Positions 44,097 through 53,181 of a stretch of 64,000 bases of DNA are shown here, one piece after another. The stretch lies in the NCBI GenBank assembly GCA_003963405.1, contig RXIY01000022.1, positions 124,001 through 188,000 on the forward strand, written 5' to 3'. Positions within the stretch are counted from its first letter, which is position 1; the number at the start of each line of letters is the position of its first letter. The DNA comes from Hyphomicrobiales bacterium (lineage in GTDB: Bacteria; Pseudomonadota; Alphaproteobacteria; Rhizobiales; Beijerinckiaceae). Position numbers and translations under genes: made by a program. The notes beneath the pieces are model-generated. The model had not been told where the DNA came from. It ran no database searches and saw nothing but the letters and a program-made list of their open reading frames with translations.

Positions 44097-44222
44097 TAGG
44101 CAGACCCTATGGCCTGACGGCGCGGACGCTATTGATCAAGTCGGGGATTTCCGGCACTGTCCTTGGAACAAAACCAATCAAGGGCGCTTGTCTTGAGCTC
44201 GACGCCCGAAGCGAGGGAAGAA

Positions 44223-44699
44223 ATGGCTGGCGCTGCTCCTTATAGCGACGAGCGGGCGCGGGAGATCATTGCGGCCCATATGGGCCTCGAAGGTCCTGCA
44301 TTGCCCATATTGCATGCGCTTCAGGCTGAATTCGGCTGCGTTCCGGAATCCGCCGTGCGCGAGATGGCGAGCGCGCTGAACATCAGCCGCGCCGAAATGC
44401 ATGGCGTCGTCACCTTCTATCACGACTTCCATTCCTCGCCCCATGGCCGGCATACGCTGAAAATCTGCCGCGCCGAATCGTGTCAGTCGATGGGCGCCGA
44501 GAAGCAGGCGAATGAATTCCTCGCCCGCAACAAGCTCGAATGGCACCAGACGACGCCCGACGGCTCCCTGACGGTCGAGCCGGTCTATTGCCTGGGCCTG
44601 TGCGCCCACAGCCCCGCCGCCCTTTACGACAACGAGCCGATCGGGATGGTCGACGCCGAGACGCTGGACGGTCTCGTCGAGGAGGCGAAGGGCAAATGA
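44223..44699 (+). CDS. fdsG: NAD-dependent formate dehydrogenase gamma subunit FdsG
   Basis: 158 residues, NuoE-like. Four conserved cysteines for one 2Fe-2S cluster are visible in CRAESC (two) and CLGLC (two). The N-terminal helical part has EIIAAHMGLEGPALPILHALQAEFG. It passes electrons to FdsB in the cytosolic enzyme. GAGGGAAGAA precedes the ATG. Its stop overlaps the fdsB ATG by four bases. Confidence 0.93.
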   Translation: MAGAAPYSDERAREIIAAHMGLEGPALPILHALQAEFGCVPESAVREMASALNISRAEMHGVVTFYHDFHSSPHGRHTLKICRAESCQSMGAEKQANEFLARNKLEWHQTTPDGSLTVEPVYCLGLCAHSPAALYDNEPIGMVDAETLDGLVEEAKGK

Positions 44700-46246
44700 C
44701 CAAGATTTACATTCCCCTGGACATGGCCGCCGTGGCGATGGGCGCCGACCGCCTGGCCGCCGCCGTCGCCAAGGAGGCCGCCGCGCGCGGCCTCGACGTC
44801 GAGATCGTGCGCAACGGCTCGCGTGGCATGCTCTGGCTCGAGCCCCTGATCGAGGTGGAGACGCCCGCGGGCCGCGTCGGCTACGGGCCGGCCAAGGTCA
44901 AGGACGTGGCCTCGCTGTTCGAATCGGGCTTCCTGACCGGCGGCGCGCATCGGCTGAACATCGGGGTCGTCGACGAGCACCTCTGGATGAAGCGCCAGAA
45001 CCGCGTCACCTTCGTGCGCTGCGGGGTCATCGACCCGCTCTCCGTCGCCGACTATGAGGCGCATGGCGGCTTCGCCGGCCTCAAGCGCGCCTTCGAGATG
45101 GGCGCCCCTGCGGTCGTCGAGGAAGTGACCAAGTCCGGTCTGCGCGGCCGCGGCGGCGCGGGCTTCCCGACCGGCATCAAATGGAAGACCGTCGCGGATT
45201 GCGCGCCCGGCCAGAAATATGTCGTCGTCAACGCCGACGAGGGCGATAGCGGCACTTTCGCCGACCGCATGATCATGGAGGGCGATCCGCTCTCGCTCAT
45301 CGAGGGCATGATCATTTGCGGCTACGCCATCGGCGGCTCCAAGGGCTATGTCTATCTGCGCTCGGAATATCCGGTCGTCGCCAAGGTCTTCCAGGCCGCG
45401 ATCGAGAAGGCGCGCGAAGCCGGCTGGCTCGGCAGGAACATCAAGGGCTCGGGCTTCGACTTCGACATGGAGCTACGCATCGGCGCGGGCGCCTATGTCT
45501 GCGGCGAGGAGACCTCGCTGCTCGAGAGCCTCGAGGGCAAGCGCGGCATCGTGCGCGCCAAGCCGCCGCTGCCGGCCCATGTCGGCCTCTTCGGCAAGCC
45601 GACGGTGGTCAACAACGTGCTCTCCATGGCGACCGTCCCGATGATTCTGGAGAAGGGCGCGAAGCACTACGCCGATCTCGGCGTCGGCCGCTCGCGCGGC
45701 ACCATGCCGCTCCAGATCGCCGGCAATGTGAAATACGGCGGTCTGTTCGAGACTGATTTCGGCATTCCGCTCGGCGAGATCGTCAATGACATCGCCGGCG
45801 GCACGCGGACGGGACGCCCGGTCAAGGCGGTCCAGGTCGGCGGCCCGCTCGGCGCCTATCTGCCTGTGTCGCTTTTCGATCTGCCATTCGATTATGAGGC
45901 CTTCGCCGCGAAGGACAGTCTGATCGGCCATGGCGGCCTCGTCATTTTCGACGACACGGTCGACATGGTTTGGATGGCGCGCTTCGGCATGGAGTTCTGC
46001 GCGATCGAGAGCTGTGGAAAGTGCACGCCTTGCCGCATCGGTTCGACGCGCGGCGTCGAAACGATCGACAAGATTCGTAATGGTCAGGACGTCGAGAAGA
46101 ACATCGAGCTTCTCAAGGACCTGTGCCACACGATGAAGTTTGGCTCATTGTGTGCGCTCGGCGGTTTCGCGCCTTATCCGGTCGAAAGCGCTCTTCGTCA
46201 TTTCCCAGAGGACTTCCGCAAGCCGGCCCTTGAAGCCGCCGAGTGA
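44696..46246 (+). CDS. fdsB: NAD-dependent formate dehydrogenase beta subunit FdsB
   Basis: 516 residues. An N-terminal thioredoxin-like 2Fe-2S domain is followed by a NuoF-like part with RGRGGAGFPTG (FMN and NAD site), NADEGDSGTF and ESCGKCTPCRIG (4Fe-4S cluster). This is the diaphorase subunit that hands electrons from formate to NAD. The start overlaps the fdsG stop (ATGA), and fdsA starts 10 bp downstream. Confidence 0.94.
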   Translation: MTKIYIPLDMAAVAMGADRLAAAVAKEAAARGLDVEIVRNGSRGMLWLEPLIEVETPAGRVGYGPAKVKDVASLFESGFLTGGAHRLNIGVVDEHLWMKRQNRVTFVRCGVIDPLSVADYEAHGGFAGLKRAFEMGAPAVVEEVTKSGLRGRGGAGFPTGIKWKTVADCAPGQKYVVVNADEGDSGTFADRMIMEGDPLSLIEGMIICGYAIGGSKGYVYLRSEYPVVAKVFQAAIEKAREAGWLGRNIKGSGFDFDMELRIGAGAYVCGEETSLLESLEGKRGIVRAKPPLPAHVGLFGKPTVVNNVLSMATVPMILEKGAKHYADLGVGRSRGTMPLQIAGNVKYGGLFETDFGIPLGEIVNDIAGGTRTGRPVKAVQVGGPLGAYLPVSLFDLPFDYEAFAAKDSLIGHGGLVIFDDTVDMVWMARFGMEFCAIESCGKCTPCRIGSTRGVETIDKIRNGQDVEKNIELLKDLCHTMKFGSLCALGGFAPYPVESALRHFPEDFRKPALEAAE

Positions 46247-46256
46247 GGTAGCCGCC

Positions 46257-49136
46257 ATGACTCTTATCAAAGAAACAGATTACGGAACGCCGGCTTCGAA
46301 ATCCGAGGACATGGTCACGCTGACCATCGACGGCAAGAGCGTCACCGTTCCGGAAGGCACCTCCATCATGCGGGCGGCGATGGAGGCGGGGACCGAGATC
46401 CCCAAGCTCTGCGCCACCGACAGCATCAAGGCCTTCGGCTCCTGCCGTCTCTGCGTGATCGAGGTCGAAGGCCGCAACGGCACGCCGGCCTCCTGCACCA
46501 CGCCGGTCGCGCCGGGCATTTCGGTCAAGACCCAGACCCCGCGCCTCGCGGCGATCCGCCGCGGCGTGATGGAGCTCTATATTTCCGACCATCCGCTGGA
46601 CTGCCTCACCTGCGCCGCCAATGGCGACTGCGAATTGCAGGACATGGCGGGCGCGGTGGGTCTGCGCGACGTGCGCTACGGCTATGACGGCTCCAACCAC
46701 GTCTTTGCGCGCAACAATGGCGAGGCGAATTTCGCCTGGAAGCCCAAGGACGAGTCGAACCCCTATTTCACCTATGATCCGTCCAAGTGCATCGTCTGCA
46801 ATCGCTGCGTGCGCGCCTGCGAGGAAGTGCAGGGCACTTTCGCGCTGACGATTTCGGGACGCGGCTTCGATTCGCGCGTTTCGGCCGGCATGGACGAGGC
46901 CTTCATGGAGTCGGAGTGCGTGTCCTGCGGCGCTTGCGTCCAGGCCTGTCCGACCGCGACGCTGACCGAAAAATCGGTGATCGCCATCGGCCAGCCGGAG
47001 CATTCCGAGATCACCACCTGCGCCTATTGCGGCGTCGGCTGCACCTTCAAGGCGGAGATGCGCGGCGAGGAAGTCGTCCGCATGATCCCCTGGAAGGACG
47101 GCAAGGCCAATCACGGACACAGCTGCATCAAGGGCCGCTTCGCCTATGGCTATGCCCATCATGGCGACCGCGTCCTCGACCCGATGATCCGCGAGTCCAT
47201 CGATGAGCCCTGGCGCGTCGTCTCCTGGGACGAGGCGCTGACCTTCGCGGCCGACCGGCTGAAGGCCGTTCAGGCGAAATATGGCAAGGGATCCGTCGGC
47301 GCCATCACCTCCTCGCGCTGCTCGAACGAAGAGACCTATCTCGTTCAGAAGCTCGTGCGCGCCGGCTTCGGCAACAACAATGTCGACACCTGCGCCCGCG
47401 TCTGTCATTCGCCGACGGGCTACGGCCTGAACCAGGCCTTCGGCACCTCGGCCGGCACGCAGGACTTCGACTCGGTCGACGAGGCCGACGTCATTCTGGT
47501 CATCGGCGCCAATCCGACGGACGCCCATCCGGTGTTCGGCTCGCGCATGAAGAAGCGCCTGCGCGAAGGCGCCAAGCTGATCGTCATCGATCCGCGCCGC
47601 ATCGACCTCGTCCGCTCGCCCCATATTCAGGCGGACTATCATCTGGCGCTGCAGCCTGGCACCAATGTCGCGATGATCACGGCGCTCGCGCATGTGATCG
47701 TCAAGGAAGGGCTCGTCAACGAATCCTTCGTGCGCCATCGCTGCGACTGGGACGAGTTCCAGGCCTGGGCCGACTTCGTCGCGCTCGACCGCAACAGCCC
47801 GGAGGCTCTCGAGTCGGTTCTCGGCGTCAAGGCCGAGGACATTCGCGGCGCCGCGCGCCTGTATGCGCGGGGCGGCAATGCGGCCATCTATTACGGCCTC
47901 GGCGTGACGGAGCATTCGCAGGGCTCCACGACGGTCATGGGCATCGCCAATCTCGCCATGGCGACGGGCAATCTCGGCCGCCGCGGCGTCGGCGTGAACC
48001 CGCTCCGTGGCCAGAACAATGTGCAGGGCTCCTGCGACATGGGCTCGTTCCCCCATGAGCTGCCGGGCTACCAGCATATTTCGGGCGCGGCGGCGCGGTC
48101 GGTCTTCGAAGCCGACTGGGGCGTCAAGCTCGACCCCGAGCCGGGCCTGCGCATCCCGAACATGTTCGACGCGGCGATCGAGGGCCGGTTCAAGGGCCTC
48201 TATCTGCAGGGCGAGGACATTCTCCAGTCCGATCCCGACACGCGCCATGTTTCGGCGGCCCTCGCCAATATGGAAATCGTGATCGTGCAGGACCTGTTCC
48301 TGGTCGAGTCGGCGCATTACGCCCACGTCTTCCTGCCGGGGTCCTCCTTCCTCGAGAAGGACGGCACCTTCACCAACGCCGAGCGCCGCATCCAGCGCAT
48401 CCGCAAGGTGATGACGCCGAAGAACGGCTATGGCGACTGGGAGATCACCCAGCATCTCGCCAACAAGCTCGGCATGAACTGGAACTACAAGAACCCGTCC
48501 GAGATCATGGACGAGATCGCGCGCCTGACGCCCTCCTTCCACAACGTCTCCTATGAGTTGCTCGACGAGGTGGGGTCGGTGCAGTGGCCGTGCAACGACG
48601 AGGCGCCGGAAGGCATGCCGATCATGCACATCGACGGCTTTGCGCGCGGCAAGGGCAAATTCGTCATCACCGAATATGTGCCCACGGACGAGAAGGTGGG
48701 GCCGCGCTTCCCGCTGCTGCTGACGACGGGCCGCATCCTGTCGCAGTACAACGTCGGCGCGCAGACCCGCCGCACCGAGAACAGCCGCTGGCATGAAGAG
48801 GACGTGCTCGAAATCCATCCGCACGATGCGGAGGAGCGCGGCGTGCGCGACGGCGATTGGGTGCGCGTCCAGAGCCGCGCGGGCGACACCGCGCTGCGCG
48901 CCCTGGTCACGGACCGCGTCGCCCCCGGCGTCGTCTACACGACCTTCCACCATCCGATGACCCAGGCCAATGTCGTGACCACCGACAATTCGGACTGGGC
49001 CACCAACTGCCCCGAATACAAGGTCACCGCCGTTCAGGTGTCTCCGTCGAACGGCCCGACCCAGTGGCAGGAGCAGTATCGCGAGCTCTCCGAGAACGCT
49101 CGGCGCATTGCGACGACCATCGACGCGGCGGAATGA
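46257..49136 (+). CDS. fdsA: Formate dehydrogenase alpha subunit FdsA
   Basis: 959 residues, the molybdenum (bis-MGD) catalytic subunit. It carries a 2Fe-2S ferredoxin part (C52, C63, C66, C80), a NuoG-like set of 4Fe-4S cysteines (for example C178, C181, C184, C188 and C221, C224, C227, C231) and CAYCGVGC. The catalytic C383-H384 pair is in ARVCHSPTGYG. It oxidises formate to CO2, which supplies most NADH in methylotrophs. It is the third gene of fdsGBA-fdhD-fdsD; its stop overlaps fdhD by four bases. Confidence 0.96.
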   Translation: MTLIKETDYGTPASKSEDMVTLTIDGKSVTVPEGTSIMRAAMEAGTEIPKLCATDSIKAFGSCRLCVIEVEGRNGTPASCTTPVAPGISVKTQTPRLAAIRRGVMELYISDHPLDCLTCAANGDCELQDMAGAVGLRDVRYGYDGSNHVFARNNGEANFAWKPKDESNPYFTYDPSKCIVCNRCVRACEEVQGTFALTISGRGFDSRVSAGMDEAFMESECVSCGACVQACPTATLTEKSVIAIGQPEHSEITTCAYCGVGCTFKAEMRGEEVVRMIPWKDGKANHGHSCIKGRFAYGYAHHGDRVLDPMIRESIDEPWRVVSWDEALTFAADRLKAVQAKYGKGSVGAITSSRCSNEETYLVQKLVRAGFGNNNVDTCARVCHSPTGYGLNQAFGTSAGTQDFDSVDEADVILVIGANPTDAHPVFGSRMKKRLREGAKLIVIDPRRIDLVRSPHIQADYHLALQPGTNVAMITALAHVIVKEGLVNESFVRHRCDWDEFQAWADFVALDRNSPEALESVLGVKAEDIRGAARLYARGGNAAIYYGLGVTEHSQGSTTVMGIANLAMATGNLGRRGVGVNPLRGQNNVQGSCDMGSFPHELPGYQHISGAAARSVFEADWGVKLDPEPGLRIPNMFDAAIEGRFKGLYLQGEDILQSDPDTRHVSAALANMEIVIVQDLFLVESAHYAHVFLPGSSFLEKDGTFTNAERRIQRIRKVMTPKNGYGDWEITQHLANKLGMNWNYKNPSEIMDEIARLTPSFHNVSYELLDEVGSVQWPCNDEAPEGMPIMHIDGFARGKGKFVITEYVPTDEKVGPRFPLLLTTGRILSQYNVGAQTRRTENSRWHEEDVLEIHPHDAEERGVRDGDWVRVQSRAGDTALRALVTDRVAPGVVYTTFHHPMTQANVVTTDNSDWATNCPEYKVTAVQVSPSNGPTQWQEQYRELSENARRIATTIDAAE

Positions 49137-49960
49137 ACGACATTCCGTCGCCTGCTCTTCGGGTAGAATGCCTGGCGCGCCGTCACGATGTGACGGCGCG
49201 TTCTTCACGCGTGATCCCCGAAGAGACGCCGGTCGCCTTCACTTATGGCGGCTCCACCCATGCGGTGATGATGGCGACGCCCGCCGATCTCGAGGATTTC
49301 GCGGTCGGTTTCGCGATCACCGAGGGGTTGGTTGACCGTCCTCAGGACGCGGGCGAGGTGGAGGTGGTGACCTCGGACCTTGGAATCGAGCTGCGCACAT
49401 GGCTCGTCGGCGACCGCCAGGACGCCTATGCGGCGCGCCGCCGGTCGATGGCCGGCCCGACGGGCTGCGGCCTCTGCGGCATCGAAAGCCTCGAGGCGGC
49501 GACGCGCAGCCTGCCGACGCTCGACAATGCTTTGATCGTGCGGGCGGAGGCGCTCATCGACGCCATGGACCGGATGCCGGCCGCGCAGAAGATCAATCAG
49601 GAGACGCGCGCAGTGCATGCGGCGGCCTTCTGGAACCCCGATTCCGGCGCGCTGATCGTCCGCGAGGACGTCGGCCGCCACAATGCCCTCGACAAGCTCG
49701 CGGGCGCGCTCGCGCGCCAGGGCCTGGCCGCCTCGCAGGGCGTCGTGCTGATGACCAGCCGCGTCTCCGTCGAGCTCGTGCAGAAAGCCGCCCGCATCGG
49801 GGCGCCGATCATCGCCGCCGTCTCGGCGCCGACCGCGCTCGCGGTTCGCAGCGCCGAAAAATGCGGTATGACCCTCGTGGCCGTGATGCGGGGCCGCGAT
49901 TTCGAAGTCTTCACCCATCCAGGACGCATCCTCGAACAGGTCTCCGCCCATGTCGCATGA
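49133..49960 (+). CDS. fdhD: Formate dehydrogenase accessory sulfurtransferase FdhD (FdsC)
   Basis: 275 residues with the CGLC motif (C112, C115) that takes sulfur from IscS and places it on the Mo cofactor of FdsA. Family blocks EDFAVGFAITEG and VREDVGRHNALDKL are present. Start ATG at 49133 overlaps the fdsA stop (ATGA), and its end overlaps fdsD by 11 bases. Without it FdsA would be inactive. Confidence 0.94.
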   Translation: MNDIPSPALRVECLARRHDVTARSSRVIPEETPVAFTYGGSTHAVMMATPADLEDFAVGFAITEGLVDRPQDAGEVEVVTSDLGIELRTWLVGDRQDAYAARRRSMAGPTGCGLCGIESLEAATRSLPTLDNALIVRAEALIDAMDRMPAAQKINQETRAVHAAAFWNPDSGALIVREDVGRHNALDKLAGALARQGLAASQGVVLMTSRVSVELVQKAARIGAPIIAAVSAPTALAVRSAEKCGMTLVAVMRGRDFEVFTHPGRILEQVSAHVA

Positions 49961-50183
49961 TTCAGTTGAGAAGCTCGTGAAAATGGCCAATCAGATCGGC
50001 TCGTTTTTTGGCGCGCAAAAAATCGGGGCCGCCGCCGGCATGGCCGAGCATCTGCGCAAGTTCTGGGCGCCCCATATGCGCGAGTCGATCTGCGAACATG
50101 TCAAACATGGCGGCGCCGGACTCGAACCCATCGCCATCGAGGCCGTCAAGATTCTCGACGCCGAGAAGAAGGGCGCGGCCTGA
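49950..50183 (+). CDS. fdsD: Formate dehydrogenase delta subunit FdsD
   Basis: 77 residues, mainly helical, with the FdsD pattern KLVKMANQIGSFF (about 8-20) and HLRKFWAPHMRESI. FdsD is a small stabilising part or chaperone of the Fds complex. The ATG lies 11 bases inside fdhD in another frame. This ends the fds operon; 148 bp without genes follow. Confidence 0.92.
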   Translation: MSHDSVEKLVKMANQIGSFFGAQKIGAAAGMAEHLRKFWAPHMRESICEHVKHGGAGLEPIAIEAVKILDAEKKGAA

Positions 50184-50331
50184 CGCGCGCCTGCCTGTCG
50201 CGCACAAAAAGCGGTTTTCAAGAATCGATTTTTCCGGCGCGGCGGCCTTTTTCTTTTCAACTCCAAGTGAAGACGCGCCTCCCGCCGCGCTTTTTTCAGT
50301 CCGCGCGCGGCCGGCGATCGAGTGAGAGACG

Positions 50332-50841
50332 ATGACCGACGCCCTCTGCCCCTGCCGCGTGATCGACGCCGAGAAGCGCGACTACGCAGATTGCTGCAAG
50401 CCCTATCTCGAAGAGGGCAAGACGCCCCCGACGGCGGAGGCGCTCATGCGCTCGCGCTATACGGCTTTCGCGCGCGGCGACATCGACTATCTCGAAGAGA
50501 CGCTGGCCCCTGGCACGCGCGAGGATTTCGACCGCAAGGCGATCACCCATTGGGCCAGGCAGTCTCAGTGGCTCGGCCTCGACGTGATTTCCACGGAGAA
50601 CGGGCTCGAGACCGACGACGAGGGCCATGTCGAGTTCATCGCCCATTTCAGCCTCGAGGGTGAAAACTACGCGCATCGCGAGCGCTCGCTGTTCCGCAAG
50701 ACTGATGGTCGCTGGTATTTTCAGGAAGAGGCCAATCGAAAGAGCCAGCCGATCGTGAAGGGCGCGCAGCCAGGCCGCAACGATCCCTGCCCCTGCGGCT
50801 CTGGCAAGAAATACAAGAAATGCTGCGGCGCAGCCGCCTGA
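50332..50841 (+). CDS. YchJ-family SEC-C protein
   Basis: 169 residues. It begins with a CxC zinc motif (ALCPCR at 4-9), has a YchJ central domain ([14 protein letters not shown] at 37-50) and ends in a SEC-C zinc motif, [17 protein letters not shown]. It is soluble; the role is unknown, although SEC-C domains occur in SecA and in several stress proteins. It is a single gene between the fds and flagellin genes. Confidence 0.88.
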   Translation: MTDALCPCRVIDAEKRDYADCCKPYLEEGKTPPTAEALMRSRYTAFARGDIDYLEETLAPGTREDFDRKAITHWARQSQWLGLDVISTENGLETDDEGHVEFIAHFSLEGENYAHRERSLFRKTDGRWYFQEEANRKSQPIVKGAQPGRNDPCPCGSGKKYKKCCGAAA

Positions 50842-50851
50842 GGCTTTGCCG

Positions 50852-50866
50852 TTAACTGGCCATTAG
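50852..50866. promoter_or_regulatory. CtrA-like box TTAA-N7-TTAG upstream of the flagellins
   Basis: TTAACTGGCCATTAG differs from the CtrA consensus TTAA-N7-TTAA in one base. It lies 215 bp before flagellin 1, in a gap of GC-rich DNA where such a match is unlikely by chance. A second, similar box lies before fliF at 53076. Confidence 0.5.
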
Positions 50867-50963
50867 GCGCTTTCGGGCATTCTCCTTTTCAAGGTCGCGG
50901 CTTCGGCTAAACTGGCTCCGTCGACCAACGAAACGCGCGCCGCGTTTCCAAAAGTCGATAGTC

Positions 50964-51066
50964 GCTTCGGACGGGCCCAAACCCGTGGCATGACGCCTCA
51001 TCCGTCGAGCCGGCGCAACACCGGCATGTCCCTTACTTGTTCTCAGTCCAACAAGGGACAACGCAA
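50964..51066 (+). promoter_or_regulatory. Conserved flagellin leader RNA, copy 1
   Basis: A GCTTCGGACGGGCCC start, a GCCGG/CCGGC hairpin (51009-51025), and a long stem of TGTCCCTT (51027-51034) with AAGGGACA (51053-51060) that covers the AAGGGA ribosome site. A near copy precedes flagellin 2. It probably controls flagellin translation, perhaps through FlbT. Confidence 0.65.
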
Positions 51067-51957
51067 ATGGCTAGTATTCTCGTCAACCCCTCCGCCATTA
51101 CCGCGCTTCAGTCGCTGCGCGCGACCCAAGCGTCGTTGAACACGACGCAGAAGGAAATCTCGACCGGCCTCAAAATTGCGAGCGCCGCCGACAACGCCTC
51201 GACTTGGTCGATCGCCGAGACGATGAAGTCGGACAAGATGGTGCTGTCGACGATCAGCGACTCGCTGTCGGGCGCGAATTCGGTGCTCAATGTCGCCGCC
51301 GCGGCGGTGAAAAGCGCCATCGGCGTGATGAATGACATCAAGAACGGCGTCACCCAGGCCCAGCAGCCGGGCGCCGACACGGCGAAGATCCTGACGAATC
51401 TGCAGCAGCTCGGCAAGCAGCTCTCCAGCATCGTGTCCTCGGCCACCTTCACCGGCCTCAATGTCATCGACGGCTCACAGACCTCGGTGAAGTTCATCGC
51501 GTCCTACGCCGACAAATCGGGCGCCTCCGATTCGGCCGTCGGGACGATCGACCTCACCCCCACGACGCTGATCGACAGCGCCGGCGGCGGCACGGGCATT
51601 CTGGAAGCGGCGCAGGGCGGCACCGCCGCGGCGGCGACGGATTTCACCAGCATGACGTCCGGCGATCTTGCCGCGGCGACCATCGCCGACACGCTGACCA
51701 ACGCCGACAAGGCGCTCGCCGATCTCACGACCTACGCCTCCGAGATCGGCGCGACGCAGACGCGCGTGACGCAGCAGAACGAGTTCATCAAGACGATGGC
51801 CGAGGCGCTGACGAGCGGCGTTTCCTCGCTCGTCGACGCCGACATGAACGAAACCTCGACCCGTCTGCAGGCGCTTCAGACCCAGCAGCAGCTCGGCATT
51901 CAGTCGCTGTCGATCGCGAACCAGAATGCTCAGATGATCCTGAAGCTCTTCCAGTAA
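51067..51957 (+). CDS. Flagellin, copy 1
   Basis: 296 residues, a compact flagellin with the coiled N-terminal (NPSAITALQSLRATQASLNTT) and C-terminal (LGIQSLSIANQNAQMILKLFQ) D0/D1 helices and a short variable centre. It makes the flagellar filament. It is about 90% like flagellin 2 directly downstream, a tandem duplication. Start ATG at 51067, six bases behind AAGGGACA, which lies in the leader hairpin. Confidence 0.94.
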   Translation: MASILVNPSAITALQSLRATQASLNTTQKEISTGLKIASAADNASTWSIAETMKSDKMVLSTISDSLSGANSVLNVAAAAVKSAIGVMNDIKNGVTQAQQPGADTAKILTNLQQLGKQLSSIVSSATFTGLNVIDGSQTSVKFIASYADKSGASDSAVGTIDLTPTTLIDSAGGGTGILEAAQGGTAAAATDFTSMTSGDLAAATIADTLTNADKALADLTTYASEIGATQTRVTQQNEFIKTMAEALTSGVSSLVDADMNETSTRLQALQTQQQLGIQSLSIANQNAQMILKLFQ

Positions 51958-52022
51958 CGCATGCGCGCGGCGGGGACCGCGGCCCTGTGGGTCGCGGCCC
52001 TCGCAGGCGTTTACGCATAGCT

Positions 52023-52124
52023 GCTTCGGACGGGCCCAGACCCGTGGCATGACGCCTTATCCGTCGAGCCGGTGCGACACCGGTATGTCCCTTGTTTTTT
52101 CTCGTACCCGAAGGGACACATCAA
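52023..52124 (+). promoter_or_regulatory. Conserved flagellin leader RNA, copy 2
   Basis: Same layout as copy 1. The TGTCCCTT (52086-52093)/AAGGGACA (52111-52118) stem is intact while its 17-base loop has a different sequence. In the upper hairpin, paired changes (CGGC to CGGT, CCGGC to CCGGT) keep pairing via G-U or A-T. It again hides the ribosome site of a flagellin gene. Confidence 0.65.
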
Positions 52125-53018
52125 ATGGCCAGCATCCTCGTCAATCCTTCCGCAATCACCGCCCTTCAGTCGCTGCGCACGACCCAGGCGTCGCTGAACA
52201 CGACGCAGAAGGAAATCTCTACCGGTCTCAAGATCGCGAGCGCCGCCGACAACGCCTCGACCTGGTCGATCGCCGAGACCATGAAATCGGACAGCAAGGT
52301 TCTGGGGACGGTCAGCGACTCGCTCTCCGGCGCCAACTCCGTTCTCAATGTGGCGGCCGCTGCTGTGAAGAGCGCGATCAATGTGGTGAACGACATCAAG
52401 AACGGCGTCACCCAGGCTCAGCAGCCGGGCGCCGACACCGCGAAGATCCTGACCAATCTTCAGCAGCTCGGCAAGCAATTGACCAGCATCGTGTCGTCGG
52501 CGACCTTCACCGGCCTCAACGTCCTCGACGGCTCCCAGGGGAGCCCCGTGAAATTCATCGCCTCCTACTCCGATGGCACGGGCTCCAGCAACTCGGCTGT
52601 CGGCACCATTGATCTCACGCTCACCACGCTCATCGACAGCGCGGGCGGCGGGACCGGCGTGCTGGAGGCGGCGCAGGGCGGCACGGCGGCGGCGGCCACG
52701 GATTTCACCAATCTGACCTCCGGAGATCTCGCCGCGGCGACCATCGCCGATACGCTGACCAACGCCGACAAGGCGCTTGCCGATCTCACGACCTACGCCT
52801 CGCAGATCGGCGCGACGCAGACTCGCGTGACGCAGCAGAACGAGTTCATCAAGACGATGGCCGAGGCGCTGACGACCGGCGTGTCGTCGCTCGTCGACGC
52901 CGACATGAATGAAACCTCGACGCGCCTGCAGGCGCTTCAGACGCAGCAGCAGCTCGGCATTCAGTCGCTCTCGATCTCGAACCAGAACGCCCAGATGATC
53001 CTGAAGCTGTTCCAGTAA
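52125..53018 (+). CDS. Flagellin, copy 2
   Basis: 297 residues, nearly the same as copy 1. Differences are concentrated in the central, exposed part (GSQGSPVKFIASYSDGTGSSNS against GSQTSVKFIASYADKSGASDS, positions about 148-168). Start ATG at 52125 follows the copied leader. It lies 167 bp after flagellin 1 and may be cotranscribed with it. Two such filament proteins are common in Rhizobiales. Confidence 0.94.
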   Translation: MASILVNPSAITALQSLRTTQASLNTTQKEISTGLKIASAADNASTWSIAETMKSDSKVLGTVSDSLSGANSVLNVAAAAVKSAINVVNDIKNGVTQAQQPGADTAKILTNLQQLGKQLTSIVSSATFTGLNVLDGSQGSPVKFIASYSDGTGSSNSAVGTIDLTLTTLIDSAGGGTGVLEAAQGGTAAAATDFTNLTSGDLAAATIADTLTNADKALADLTTYASQIGATQTRVTQQNEFIKTMAEALTTGVSSLVDADMNETSTRLQALQTQQQLGIQSLSISNQNAQMILKLFQ

Positions 53019-53075
53019 GCTTCACGCCGGGCGGGCCAGCCGAAAGAGCTTGGTCCGCCTGGGCTCAATTTGTTA

Positions 53076-53090
53076 TTAACCTTTTGTTAG
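53076..53090. promoter_or_regulatory. CtrA-like box TTAA-N7-TTAG upstream of fliF
   Basis: TTAACCTTTTGTTAG lies 106 bp before the fliF ATG in an AT-rich stretch and differs in one base from TTAA-N7-TTAA. Caulobacter fliF is itself a CtrA target, which supports a promoter role here. Confidence 0.55.
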
Positions 53091-53181
53091 TGTTTGGATT
53101 AAGGGCGCGGCGCAACGCTCGCACAAGCCCCTGCGCCGACTCTTGGCGTCACAGGAACAGGGAGCGCCTGCTTCGGACGCC

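Noticed and set aside
46113..49208. Minus-strand open frame of 1031 codons antisense to fdsA
   Set aside because: A very long antisense frame is expected where third positions are G or C. No domain is recognisable, while fdsA is certain.
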